Origin: CBDCGW01 sp964430745
Lineage (GTDB): Bacteria; Acidobacteriota; UBA890
Assembly (NCBI GenBank): GCA_964430745.1
Contig: CAYSHI010000419.1
Coordinates: 1-20,056 of the forward strand
DNA length: 20,056 nt
Reading direction: 5' to 3'
Shown piece after piece: positions 8,483 to 15,681 of the stretch (positions are counted from its first letter, which is position 1; every line of letters starts with the position of its first letter). Under the pieces are notes generated by a model. It had not been told where the DNA came from. It saw only the letters and a program-made list of their open reading frames with translations, and searched no databases. Made by a program: the position numbers and the translations under genes.

Positions 8483-9877
8483 ATGATGCCCACGCTCTTC
8501 GACGACGACGATCAGGTGCTGCCCGGCACGCCGCTCGCGGAACGCATGCGACCGCGCTCACTCGAGGAGTTCGTCGGGCAGGAGCAACTACTCGGCCCGG
8601 GTCGTCCTCTGCGTCAGGCCATCGATCATCGGGCGCTGCACTCGATGATCTTCTGGGGCCCACCGGGTACCGGCAAGACGACACTTGGCCGGCTACTTGC
8701 CGACATCGCCGGAGCGGCGTTCGTGCCGGTCAGCGCGGTTACCACCGGCATCAAGGAAGTACGGGAGCTGATCGGCGGCGCGCAGCGGCTTCGCGCCCAC
8801 GACGGTCGCCGCACCGTGCTGTTCGTCGACGAGATCCACCGCTTCAACAAGGCACAGCAGGACGCCTTCCTGCCCCACGTCGAGAGCGGGACGATCATTC
8901 TGATCGGTGCGACCACGGAAAACCCGTCGTTCGAGGTGAACTCCGCGCTGCTGTCGAGGTCGAAGGTTCAGGTGCTCGAGCCTCTCGAGAAAGGGGAGGT
9001 CGTCACCATCTTACGGCGCGCCCTGGCCGACGACGATCGTGGTCTCGGCGCATTGCAGGTAGAAGCGGACGACACGGCTCTGAACGCGCTGGCGGTGCAC
9101 GCCAACGGCGACGCTCGCGTTGCGCTCAATCTGATCGAGCATGCGTCGTCGGCGCTGCCGCCGGACGAGGCGGGAGCGCGGCGCCTCGATGCAGCCGCGC
9201 TTGCGGGCTTCATCGAGCGGCGCGCGTTGCTGTACGACAAGACCGGAGAGGAGCACTACAACCTCATCTCTGCGCTGCACAAATCCATGCGCAACAGCGA
9301 TGCCGACGCCGCCATCTATTGGCTGGCGAGGATGCTCGAAGCCGGGGAGGATCCGCTCTATGTCGCGCGCCGGGTGGTGCGATTCGCCTCCGAGGATGTC
9401 GGCAACGCGGACCCGCGCGCACTGGAGATCGCGCTCGGCGCCAAGGATGCGGTGCATTTTCTCGGCATGCCGGAGGCGAACACGGCGCTCGCGCAAGCCG
9501 TCCTGTATCTTGCCGCGGCGCCGAAGAGCAACGCGGCGTACGTGGCGTACGGTCGCGCCGCGCACGACGCCGCCAACGACGTCGCATCCCCGGTGCCGCT
9601 ACATCTGCGCAATGCGCCGACGCGGCTCATGAAGGATCTGGGTTACGGCGAAGGGTATCGCTACGCCCATAGCGAGGCCGACGGCGTGGCGAAGATGTCG
9701 TGCCTGCCGGAACACCTCGAGGGCCGGCGCTACTACGAGCCGACCGACCATGGCGTCGAAGCACGCATCAAGGAGGCCCTCGATCGCGCCCGGAAGCTTC
9801 GCCGCGCGGGCGACGACAATCGGGCCGAACCGGATGGCTCTGCTGAGGGCCAGAGCTCGGGCCGCAATTCGGGCTAG
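8483..9877 (+). CDS. rarA: Replication-associated recombination protein A (AAA+ ATPase)
   Basis: The 464-residue product has the full RarA/MgsA/WRNIP1 layout. The AAA+ ATPase has Walker A GPPGTGKTT (Lys65), Walker B VLFVDEIHRFNK (Asp116-Glu117) and sensor 1 GATTENPSFEVNSALLSR. The family-specific C-terminal tetramerisation region follows, with YDKTGEEHYNLISALHKSMR, EDVGNADPRALEIA and YAHSEADGVAKMSCLPE. RarA acts in the cytoplasm at stalled or gapped replication forks together with SSB. I place the start at ATG 8483 (or 8486), in front of the typical LFDDDD N-terminus; an ATG at 8447 would add 12 residues. The last residues (SSGRNSG) are encoded by a 12-bp tandem repeat that contains the stop codon, so the tail is probably a recent, non-conserved extension. 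Confidence 0.95.
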   Translation: MMPTLFDDDDQVLPGTPLAERMRPRSLEEFVGQEQLLGPGRPLRQAIDHRALHSMIFWGPPGTGKTTLGRLLADIAGAAFVPVSAVTTGIKEVRELIGGAQRLRAHDGRRTVLFVDEIHRFNKAQQDAFLPHVESGTIILIGATTENPSFEVNSALLSRSKVQVLEPLEKGEVVTILRRALADDDRGLGALQVEADDTALNALAVHANGDARVALNLIEHASSALPPDEAGARRLDAAALAGFIERRALLYDKTGEEHYNLISALHKSMRNSDADAAIYWLARMLEAGEDPLYVARRVVRFASEDVGNADPRALEIALGAKDAVHFLGMPEANTALAQAVLYLAAAPKSNAAYVAYGRAAHDAANDVASPVPLHLRNAPTRLMKDLGYGEGYRYAHSEADGVAKMSCLPEHLEGRRYYEPTDHGVEARIKEALDRARKLRRAGDDNRAEPDGSAEGQSSGRNSG

Positions 9878-9920
9878 AACTCGAGCTAGAGCTCGCGCCG
9901 CAACTCGTGCCAAAACTCGA
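9849..9920. repeat. Degenerate 12-bp tandem repeat, six copies, over the rarA stop codon
   Basis: Six successive 12-bp units start at 9849, 9861, 9873, 9885, 9897 and 9909. They read GCCAGAGCTCGG, GCCGCAATTCGG, GCTAGAACTCGA, GCTAGAGCTCGC, GCCGCAACTCGT and GCCAAAACTCGA, and a worn seventh follows. The core is GCYNNANYTCGN. The rarA stop (TAG, 9875-9877) is in the third unit. Units 3 and 4 contain CTAG and overlapping GAGCTC/CTCGAG palindromes. No protein repeat family is implied. Confidence 0.85.
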
Positions 9921-9961
9921 GCTTCGACTAGCGAACCCGGGGCGTCATCGCCAAGGCGCGA

Positions 9962-10132
9962 CTACAACAAGCGTGAATCGATGAAGATGGTGTTCACGAA
10001 CGACCCCCCGCGAGCGACGTACCCCTTCTGCTCCATGAAGGCCGGGATCTCGGGGATCATCGTAGTGGTGCCCGTCAGGAGGGTCTCGATGCAGATGACC
10101 TCAGGGCGGAAACGTTCGTAGTCGAGCGCCTC
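9962..10132 (-). pseudogene. FkbM family methyltransferase, C-terminal fragment
   Basis: A minus-strand frame of about 56 codons ending in TAG at 9962-9964 reads like the C-terminus of an FkbM-type SAM-dependent methyltransferase: DYERFRPEVICIET, then IPEIPAFMEQKGY and FVNTIFIDSRLL, the usual order at the end of these proteins. The SAM-binding part and the start are missing. Directly upstream (10134-10177) the sequence is a tRNA-like fragment, so the gene was cut there. The frame runs a few codons further into the tRNA part without similarity. It is a remnant and not expected to be functional. FkbM enzymes methylate sugars or other small molecules, but nothing around it gives a pathway. Confidence 0.7.
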
Positions 10133-10133
10133 G

Positions 10134-10177
10134 GGAGTCGAAGCGGGGATTTGAACCCCGGACCTGTTGATTACGAA
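10134..10177 (-). other. tRNA-Thr(CGU)-like 3' fragment, candidate attachment-site scar
   Basis: Read on the minus strand, the segment has an anticodon loop TTCGTAA (CGT, Thr), a 3' anticodon-stem strand TCAAC, AGGTC, a perfect 5-bp T stem CGGGG/CCCCG around TTCAAAT, and a 3' acceptor strand CTTCGAC followed by TCC. This is the 3' half of a tRNA-Thr. The expected 5' half is absent: the bases before the loop (CGAGT) do not pair with the stem, and no D arm or GTCGAAG acceptor partner sits at the right distance. Such 3' fragments are typical of att repeats left by tyrosine integrases. By this reading the intact tRNA would lie to the right, beyond this window. Confidence 0.6.
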
Positions 10178-10396
10178 ACTCGGACAGAGCAGCTCATGCG
10201 CGGCTCCGTGACGGGACGGACGCCCTCATTCGACAACCCTGGATGTATCAGGTTGGAGAAGATGGTCCAACCGCGGGGAGGAAGGCGCCCGCTATCCCGT
10301 CCCTTGTTTTGTCAAACTTCGTGGACCACAATGCGCCTGTCCTTGTCAAAATACTGTGCCCGTGGGCTCAGGGCGAACGCTGAGGAGGTGGACCAG

Positions 10397-11338
10397 ATGC
10401 TTGCCGAGAGAGCAGCGGGCTCGACGGTCGTGGCAATTCTCGTGACCGCGATACTCCTGTTGGTGGGTCCGGCCGTTTTCCCATCCGGCGCCGCCGGGCA
10501 GAGACCGGCAATCGACGTGCCCTCATCGCCAATGCCCCAGCGGGTCTGGTTCGACGCCGACGGCGAATTGCTGCCCTTCAATGAGGGCGACGACGAGCTC
10601 CTCAAGGAATTGCTTCGCGGTGCCGAGGTGGTCGATCGGGAGAACATCCCGGTCGGAGTGACCGATCCGATTCGCTTGACGTTGAAATACAACGACACGG
10701 AGTTTCACGGGATCTTCCGGTTTGTGGACACCGTGTACGATCGCGTCCGCATGGACGACGGTCGTGTGCGCACGAACCTCAAGGACAGCTGCCACTTCGA
10801 ACCTGCCGCGTACGAGCTGGCAAGGCTCCTGCACATCGACAGCGTGCCGCCGGCGGTGAATCGACGGATCGGCAACGACAACGGCTCGTTGCAGATCTGG
10901 GTCTACGGCACGATCATGGAAGACGAGCGTCTCGAGCAGGAGATGCGCGCGCCGGACCGCACCGCGTGGACACGCCAGGTGAACGCAATGTACTTGTTCG
11001 ACGCGTTGATCGGGAACGACGATCGCACGCAGCAGAACATCCTGATCGACGAGAACTGGAAGATCTGGCTGATCGATCACACCCGCGCCTTTTACGCGAG
11101 GGCCGAGGCGCCATTCTTGAGCAAGGTGATCTACGTCGAGAAGAATTTCTGGGGGGCTCTCCAGGCACTCGACAAAGCGAGTCTCACCCAAGCCCTCGAC
11201 AAGTACTTGACCGGCTCCGAGATCGACAGAATCCTCGAGCGGCGCGAGCGCGTTGTCGCCCACATCCAAGGGCTGATCGACACGCGCACCGAGGGAGCCG
11301 TGATTTACGAGTGGGGGCCTCAGTCCGCCTCGCGCTAG
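10397..11338 (+). CDS. Exported HipA/PI4K-like kinase-fold protein, paralog 2
   Basis: The 313-residue product is paralogous to the protein at 7381-8319 and nearly the same length. ATG 10397 is preceded by GAGGAGGTGG at 8 nt and opens a clean signal peptide (AGSTVVAILVTAILLLVGPAVF, cleavage near AAG/QRP); the frame is open to 10151 but that would bury it. Shared marks are the gly-loop region NIPVGVTDPIRLTL, IFR with Arg108 at the usual ATP-Lys position, FEPAAYELARLLHID, VPPAVNRRIG, FDALIGNDDRTQQNILID (catalytic Asp209) and WLIDHTRAFY (metal Asp227). Both end with a helix IxRILERRExxVxxIxxLI. It follows the tRNA/FkbM scar, about 60 bp after two copies of TTGTCAAA. It is likely a secreted or periplasmic kinase-fold protein; the target is unknown. 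Confidence 0.65.
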   Translation: MLAERAAGSTVVAILVTAILLLVGPAVFPSGAAGQRPAIDVPSSPMPQRVWFDADGELLPFNEGDDELLKELLRGAEVVDRENIPVGVTDPIRLTLKYNDTEFHGIFRFVDTVYDRVRMDDGRVRTNLKDSCHFEPAAYELARLLHIDSVPPAVNRRIGNDNGSLQIWVYGTIMEDERLEQEMRAPDRTAWTRQVNAMYLFDALIGNDDRTQQNILIDENWKIWLIDHTRAFYARAEAPFLSKVIYVEKNFWGALQALDKASLTQALDKYLTGSEIDRILERRERVVAHIQGLIDTRTEGAVIYEWGPQSASR

Positions 11339-11391
11339 ATCGCCGCCGGGCGACATTGGGAGCGCCCCTGTTTGCGCGGCCGGCGGGTGAG

Positions 11392-11397
11392 TAGAAT
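11392..11397 (+). promoter_or_regulatory. Possible -10 box for Ser/Thr kinase 1
   Basis: TAGAAT matches the sigma-70 -10 consensus in five of six positions and lies 35 bp before the GTG start, so a start of transcription near 11404 would give a short leader that contains the AGGGAG ribosome site. No convincing -35 box is present. Confidence 0.3.
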
Positions 11398-11432
11398 CCC
11401 GGCGGTTCTTGTCCCGACAGGGAGTCGTCAAA

Positions 11433-14156
11433 GTGGTCGGCAAAACCCTCCTTGGGCACTACGAGATTCTCGAACCGCTCGGTGCGGGCGGTATGGGCGA
11501 GGTGTATCGGGCGCGCGATACGAAGCTCGATCGGGATGTTGCGATCAAGGTGTTGCCAGCGGACTTCGCCAGCGATGCCGACCGACTCGCGCGCTTCGAA
11601 CGCGAAGCCAAGCTACTTGCTTCCCTGAACCACGCCAACATCGCGGCCATCTATGGGCTGGAAGATGAAGGCGACCAGCGGTTAATTGTCATGGAGGTGG
11701 TGGAGGGGGAGACGCTCGCCGAGCGGATCTCACGGCAGGGGCGAATCGAGGTCGACGAGGCCCTGGATATCGCCCGCCAGATCGCCGAGGCGCTGGAGGC
11801 CGCGCACGACAACGGTGTCATCCACCGCGACCTGAAGCCGGCGAACGTCAAGGTCACACCGGACGGCAGGGTGAAGGTCCTCGACTTCGGCCTCGCCAAG
11901 GCCTACGAGGCCGACGGATCGTCGTCCGACATCTCGCCGGACCTGAGCCACTCGCCGACGATGGCCGCTGCCACTCGTACCGGAGTGATTCTCGGCACCG
12001 CGGCCTACATGAGCCCCGAGCAGGCGCGAGGCAAGCCGGTCGACAAACGCACCGACATCTGGGCGTTTGGGTGCGTGCTGTTCGAGGTACTAGGTGGGAG
12101 CCGGGCCTTTGACGGCGAAACGGTATCCGACACGATGGCGGCGATCCTCAAAGAGAAGCCCGACTGGAACGCCCTACCGGAATCCACGCCGCCAGGAGTG
12201 ATGCGCGTCGCGCGTCGATGCCTCGTCAAAGACCCACGCGAGCGCTGGCACGATATTGCCGATGCACGCATCGAGCTTGCGGACGCCTCTTCCGGCGAGA
12301 TGGAAAGACTCGCTCGCGACGCGGCCGCCGCGGGCGGCGAGTTCGAGCGATCCGCGCCGAGTGGTCTTTCTCGGGTGCTTCCCTGGGCCCTCGCGGCGAC
12401 CGGGTTTGCGCTTGCCGCCGTCGCCATGTTCGTGCAAGGTGGCGAGCCTGCCGGCGCGGAAGTGCGTCCTATTGTGCGGACGGACATTTCCCTTCCGCTG
12501 GAAGCGCCTCTTGCCCCTCCGGGCGAGTTCTTCCTCGCGGTGCCGACGCGATCGCTGGAGCTATCGCGCAACGGCGACAAGCTGGTCTACGTTGCTCTCG
12601 TCGACGGCCAACGAGAGCTGTGGATCCGCGACATGCGAGACGGATCGACGCGGCCCTTGAGCAATACGCGGGGCGCGACGTGGCCGTTCTTCTCGCCCGA
12701 CGGTGAGCGAATCGGCTTCTACGCCGACAACAAACTGAAGGTCATGAGCACGGCGGGTGGCGACATTCGGGAGCTTGCCGACGCTGTTTGGGGGCATGGC
12801 GCTGCTTGGAGCGAGGACGGCTGGATCTACTTCGTGCCCACAGAAGGTGTCGGCATTTCGCGGGTCGCCGTCGACGGCACCGGCGGCACCGTCGAGCAGA
12901 TAACTCTGCCCCTTCCTCCGACATGGGGCCACATCGCCCCCAAGTTGCTACCTGGTGGCGAGGCGCTCCTTCTGGACGCCGTCAACTGGGTTTTCACTAC
13001 GGCCGACGTTATTCGCTTGGACGACCCTTCTTCGGTCATACACGCAGTTCGCGGAAGGGCTAACGGCGCCCAATACTTGCCGTCCGGCCACCTCATCTAC
13101 GGCGCCAACGGTAACCTGATGGCCGCTCCTTTCGACCTCGATCTGATGCGAGCGAGCGGCGCCGCACAGGTAATCCTGGACGATGTCCAGATCGGCGATT
13201 ACGACATCACGGCGACCTGGTCGGAGGACGGTACTTTCGTCTACGCCGCAGGCCCGGAGACCCAGATCGGGACCTTTGAGTGGGTCGATCGCGACGGTAA
13301 CCGGTCACCGATCCCGGAGATCGCGCCAGCGAGGCTGGGATCGTTCACGCTGTCACCCGATGGTGACAGGCTGGTCTACGTGGTCGAGGACGACGCGCAC
13401 TCGGAGCTCTGGCTCTATGACATCGGCGGACCAGCGCCGATCGCGCTAACCAGCGGTCACATCGACGATTCACCAGTGTGGGGGCCCGACGGCGAAACCG
13501 TTTACTTCGTGCGCGTCACCGATGGGGCCATCCTGTATCGGATGAACGTGAACGATCCGGTGCAAACTCTGGAACAGATCATGACGGCGGTGAAGTACGC
13601 GTCGGTGCGAGCTGTCTTGGAAGAAGGGATGATCTTCGAGCGCGACTTCGGGGACATCGAGTTTGCTCCCTTCGGCAGCGGTGACGATCTGTTGGACGAG
13701 GACAACCGCACCATCGTTGCTGGGTCGTCGGAATCCGCCGAGGTGTTCGCCGCGCTCTCTCCCGACGAGCGGTTTCTGGCGTACACGTCTGACGAAACGG
13801 GGCGGTGGGAGGTGCAACTCGTCAGCTACCCTGAGGGACAGGACAAGCGCAGGATCTCCACGGACGGCGGCGAGGAACCACGCTGGAACCCGGCGGGCGG
13901 CGAGATCATCTATCGCAATGGCGTGCGTTGGTATTCCGTGCCCTTTGACGGTGCCGCCGGCGCGACGCCGCCGGCGCCCACAAAGATATTCGAGGGTCCG
14001 TTCGTCAACGTCGGCAACTACTCGTGGGAGATCGCGCCCGACGGCGAGCGCTTCCTGGTGATCTCGAGCCCCGGTTTCGCGACGCCCGTCACAAGGCTGA
14101 TGGTCATCTCCAACTTCCTCGACGAGCTCGAGCGGCGAGTGCCGACGGGTCGGTAA
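11433..14156 (+). CDS. Membrane-anchored Ser/Thr protein kinase with TolB-like beta-propeller (kinase 1)
   Basis: This 907-residue protein has a PknB-type kinase domain at about residues 9-275: glycine loop LGAGGMGEVYRARD, ATP-Lys39 in VAIKVLP, catalytic Asp133 in HRDLKPANV, Asp151 in DFGLAKA and GTAAYMSPEQARG. A single membrane segment follows at about 311-335 (VLPWALAATGFALAAVAMFV). The remaining ~570 residues form TolB/WD40-like propeller blades (LSPDGDRLVYVVEDD, LSPDERFLAYTSDETG) and the family ending DELERRVP. The propeller is probably extracytoplasmic and senses or binds a partner. I chose GTG 11433 over a TTG at 11409: it has AGGGAG 8 nt upstream and matches the MVGKT start of kinase 2 and of a relic at 14236. 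All catalytic residues are present. The substrate is unknown. Confidence 0.93.
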   Translation: MVGKTLLGHYEILEPLGAGGMGEVYRARDTKLDRDVAIKVLPADFASDADRLARFEREAKLLASLNHANIAAIYGLEDEGDQRLIVMEVVEGETLAERISRQGRIEVDEALDIARQIAEALEAAHDNGVIHRDLKPANVKVTPDGRVKVLDFGLAKAYEADGSSSDISPDLSHSPTMAAATRTGVILGTAAYMSPEQARGKPVDKRTDIWAFGCVLFEVLGGSRAFDGETVSDTMAAILKEKPDWNALPESTPPGVMRVARRCLVKDPRERWHDIADARIELADASSGEMERLARDAAAAGGEFERSAPSGLSRVLPWALAATGFALAAVAMFVQGGEPAGAEVRPIVRTDISLPLEAPLAPPGEFFLAVPTRSLELSRNGDKLVYVALVDGQRELWIRDMRDGSTRPLSNTRGATWPFFSPDGERIGFYADNKLKVMSTAGGDIRELADAVWGHGAAWSEDGWIYFVPTEGVGISRVAVDGTGGTVEQITLPLPPTWGHIAPKLLPGGEALLLDAVNWVFTTADVIRLDDPSSVIHAVRGRANGAQYLPSGHLIYGANGNLMAAPFDLDLMRASGAAQVILDDVQIGDYDITATWSEDGTFVYAAGPETQIGTFEWVDRDGNRSPIPEIAPARLGSFTLSPDGDRLVYVVEDDAHSELWLYDIGGPAPIALTSGHIDDSPVWGPDGETVYFVRVTDGAILYRMNVNDPVQTLEQIMTAVKYASVRAVLEEGMIFERDFGDIEFAPFGSGDDLLDEDNRTIVAGSSESAEVFAALSPDERFLAYTSDETGRWEVQLVSYPEGQDKRRISTDGGEEPRWNPAGGEIIYRNGVRWYSVPFDGAAGATPPAPTKIFEGPFVNVGNYSWEIAPDGERFLVISSPGFATPVTRLMVISNFLDELERRVPTGR

Positions 14157-14217
14157 CTCTCGCCCGACAGCCGTTGATCACAGACAGCGACTCCTACTAC
14201 GCTCACGGGACATCCTC

Positions 14218-14259
14218 GTCGGCAGGGAGCCGCCTGTGGTCGGCAAGACGCTGAGATGA
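14218..14259 (+). pseudogene. Relic of a third kinase gene start (ribosome site plus 7 codons)
   Basis: After kinase 1 the sequence has CGGCAGGGAG, a short gap, and then GTGGTCGGCAAGACGCTG (start at 14236). This reads MVGKTLR followed by TGA. The same ribosome-site-plus-start pattern opens kinase 1 (CGACAGGGAG, then GTGGTCGGCAAAACCCT), and kinase 2 opens with GTGGTCGGCAAGACCCT. A run of 16 bases (CTGTGGTCGGCAAGAC) is identical to 17044-17059. Nothing of the kinase body follows. It is best explained as what remains of a deleted or recombined kinase copy. Confidence 0.65.
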
Positions 14260-14320
14260 TCGGCACCTCCCTCGGCATGCCGCCCGTCACGCTGCCAACC
14301 CATCAACCCACAGGTGTCTC

Positions 14321-14875
14321 ATGAAGCAGCCTACCCCGTACCCAGTTGTAGCCCTCGTCAGCTTGATCCTGGCGCCCTTCGTGTGCGCCCAAGAGCAAGC
14401 GCCGGCCCAAGCCGAGTACGAACTGCTCGCTGCCATTGCCGGTGAATACACCTACGAGTACACCGAGGTGGGCCAGCCCACGCAAACGGGAGAGATCGTC
14501 TTCGAGTTGATCCCCGGTGGCCGGTTCTTGAGGTTCGAGGAGGACGCGACGTCCCCAGACGGGAGTCCCATGAGAATCATGGGGTTTATCGGCTACGACT
14601 CCGTCCACAGGTACTTCACCTGGTACCGGGTCTTCGATAACGGCGCCTACGACCAAGCGCGGGGAACCCTCGAAGACGGCACGCTCACGTTCGACATGAC
14701 CGAAAGCCACACGGAACCGTTCGGAGACAGCAATTGGGCTGGCCCGGGCGTCCGACTCCGGACGAAGTGGACGGGGTTCTCGGAAGGCGGGCTGACGAGG
14801 TTCAGTTGGGAGCGATCTGTCAACGGCGGCCCCTGGGAGCGTCTCTCTGAAGGACGCAACACGCGAGTCCGGTAG
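14321..14875 (+). CDS. Exported DUF1579-like (lipocalin-fold-like) protein
   Basis: The 184-residue product starts at ATG 14321, with CAGGTG as a weak ribosome site. It has a signal peptide at about residues 1-23 (VVALVSLILAPFVCA, cleavage before QEQ). The mature part is rich in beta strands and resembles DUF1579 and related proteins: LAAIAGEYTYEYTEVG, FELIPGGRFLRFEED, MGFIGYDSVHRYFTWYRVFDNGAYDQARGTL in parts. Such proteins are exported, of unknown role, and may bind small ligands. The Cys in FVCAQ is not in a good lipobox. It follows the kinase relic; the kinase 1 gene ends 164 bp before it, so a shared transcript is possible but not shown. A likely terminator follows directly. Confidence 0.75.
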   Translation: MKQPTPYPVVALVSLILAPFVCAQEQAPAQAEYELLAAIAGEYTYEYTEVGQPTQTGEIVFELIPGGRFLRFEEDATSPDGSPMRIMGFIGYDSVHRYFTWYRVFDNGAYDQARGTLEDGTLTFDMTESHTEPFGDSNWAGPGVRLRTKWTGFSEGGLTRFSWERSVNGGPWERLSEGRNTRVR

Positions 14876-14876
14876 G

Positions 14877-14901
14877 GCAAATCACGGAGTACCGTTTTTG
14901 C
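14877..14901 (+). terminator. Likely intrinsic terminator after the DUF1579-like gene
   Basis: An imperfect hairpin lies two bases after the stop. ACGG (14884-14887) pairs with CCGT (14892-14895) around an AGTA loop, and is extended by GCAAA (14877-14881) against TTTGC (14897-14901). The 3' arm contains a run of five T. The stem is short but the A-rich/T-rich layout fits a rho-independent terminator. Confidence 0.5.
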
Positions 14902-15094
14902 GGCACAGGCCAGTCACTGGCTTCTCTGATGACGGGCCGAGCGAAGCATTCCAGGGGGACCGCCCGAGCCGTATCGATGATCGACGTGCTGCCCAACGTG
15001 CTCGACCTGGTAGGGCAGCAGGGGATTGCGGTCGATCTATCACGGTTGGAACGACTGACGGAGATCGCCGGCCGGCGGGTTCGCGCTGAAGGCG

Positions 15095-15190
15095 TTACTC
15101 TTGTGCTGCCCGTTTAATGTGTCGCGCGAGGTCCCGCAGGTCATCGAGTCGGTCGTTGAGATGACGAGCGACGACCTCGTTGTCGACCAT
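15095..15190 (-). pseudogene. HEPN/HepT (DUF86)-like gene, truncated after 31 codons
   Basis: Four bases after the stop of the MNT nucleotidyltransferase on the minus strand, ATG opens MVDNEVVARHLNDRLDDLRD and the frame stops at TAA (15095-15097) after 31 residues. The start looks like that of DUF86/HepT-like HEPN toxins (MVD..LVARxLxRLdxxLRdL), and its place directly after an MNT gene is the classic operon order. HEPN toxins are about 110-140 residues and carry an Rx4-6H RNase motif. That motif is not found in any minus-strand frame between here and 14900, so the rest has been lost, not just frameshifted. The assignment rests on a short N-terminus and on context. Confidence 0.45.
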
Positions 15191-15194
15191 GACG

Positions 15195-15681
15195 CTAACC
15201 GGCCTCGGCTGTGCGGGGGGCGCCCGCGGAGTCACGTCTCGCGCGGCCGAACCGGTCTTCAGCGAGGCGCCGGCGCAGATAGGTGCGCCCGAGCTGCCGC
15301 AGGGGGCGCGTATCGAGATAGCGCATCAGAGCGCGCGCGTGAAACGCCGCCCGGGCGCGATCGTCGCGGCAGAACACGAGCTCACCCCGGGCAATGACAC
15401 GATGAGCAAGCAGGGGCGAAGCTTGATGCAAGAGCGCCACATCGGCGTCCGGCCGATGCAGCACCGCCTGCAACGTGGCCGTGTAATGCGCCGTTGCGCC
15501 GAGCGGTTGTTCGTCCGACAGGCGCGCCAGCGCGTCTTCGTCCAGCAGCAGCGCGATGTCGATGTCGCTGAGCGCCCCCGCATTTCCGGAGGCCTCAGAG
15601 CCGAACACATAGCACCGCCGTCACCTCGGGACGCTCCGTAGCGAAGGCCCGCAGTCGTTCCACCACTTCGTCCATTGACAT
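15195..15681 (-). pseudogene. MNT-type nucleotidyltransferase (antitoxin of HEPN/MNT), frameshifted
   Basis: On the minus strand, ATG 15681 opens MSMDEVVERLRAFATERPEV, which hits a stop after about 28 codons. The other part, in the next frame, reads VFGSEASGNAGALSDIDIALLLDE and runs to TAG at 15195. Removing one base (near 15612) joins them into RPEVTAVYVFGSEASG and gives about 161 residues, the normal length. The GS-x10-DID motif is the nucleotidyltransferase active site. In HEPN/MNT systems this protein neutralises the toxin by adenylylating it. The break separates start and active site, so the gene is probably dead, unless a GTG at 15608 is used or the indel is an assembly error. The partner HEPN gene downstream is also truncated. 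Confidence 0.75.

Noticed and set aside
9750..10121. Plus-strand frame with an Arg/Ala/Thr-rich repeat protein
   Set aside because: The repeat peptide is only the 12-bp DNA repeat read in another frame, overlapping rarA and the antisense FkbM fragment.
10120..10230. A complete tRNA-Thr gene on the minus strand
   Set aside because: The T arm and 3' half are good, but the 5' anticodon strand does not pair, no D arm is found, and the only GTCGAA upstream is about 26 bases too far away.
10151..10397. Start of exported kinase-fold paralog 2 at 10151
   Set aside because: That frame begins inside the tRNA-like fragment, and the first 82 codons have no similarity to paralog 1. ATG 10397 has a strong ribosome site and gives a signal peptide.
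11409..11435. TTG at 11409 as start of kinase 1
   Set aside because: It lacks a ribosome site and adds eight residues not seen in kinase 2. GTG 11433 has AGGGAG at good spacing and matches the conserved MVGKT start.
14929..15117. Plus-strand frame of 62 codons (MTGRAKHSRG..., later MIDVLPNVLDLVGQQG)
   Set aside because: The middle looks protein-like, but there is no ribosome site or family match, and it overlaps the HEPN-like remnant on the other strand. Kept out as unsupported; it may be a decayed gene piece.
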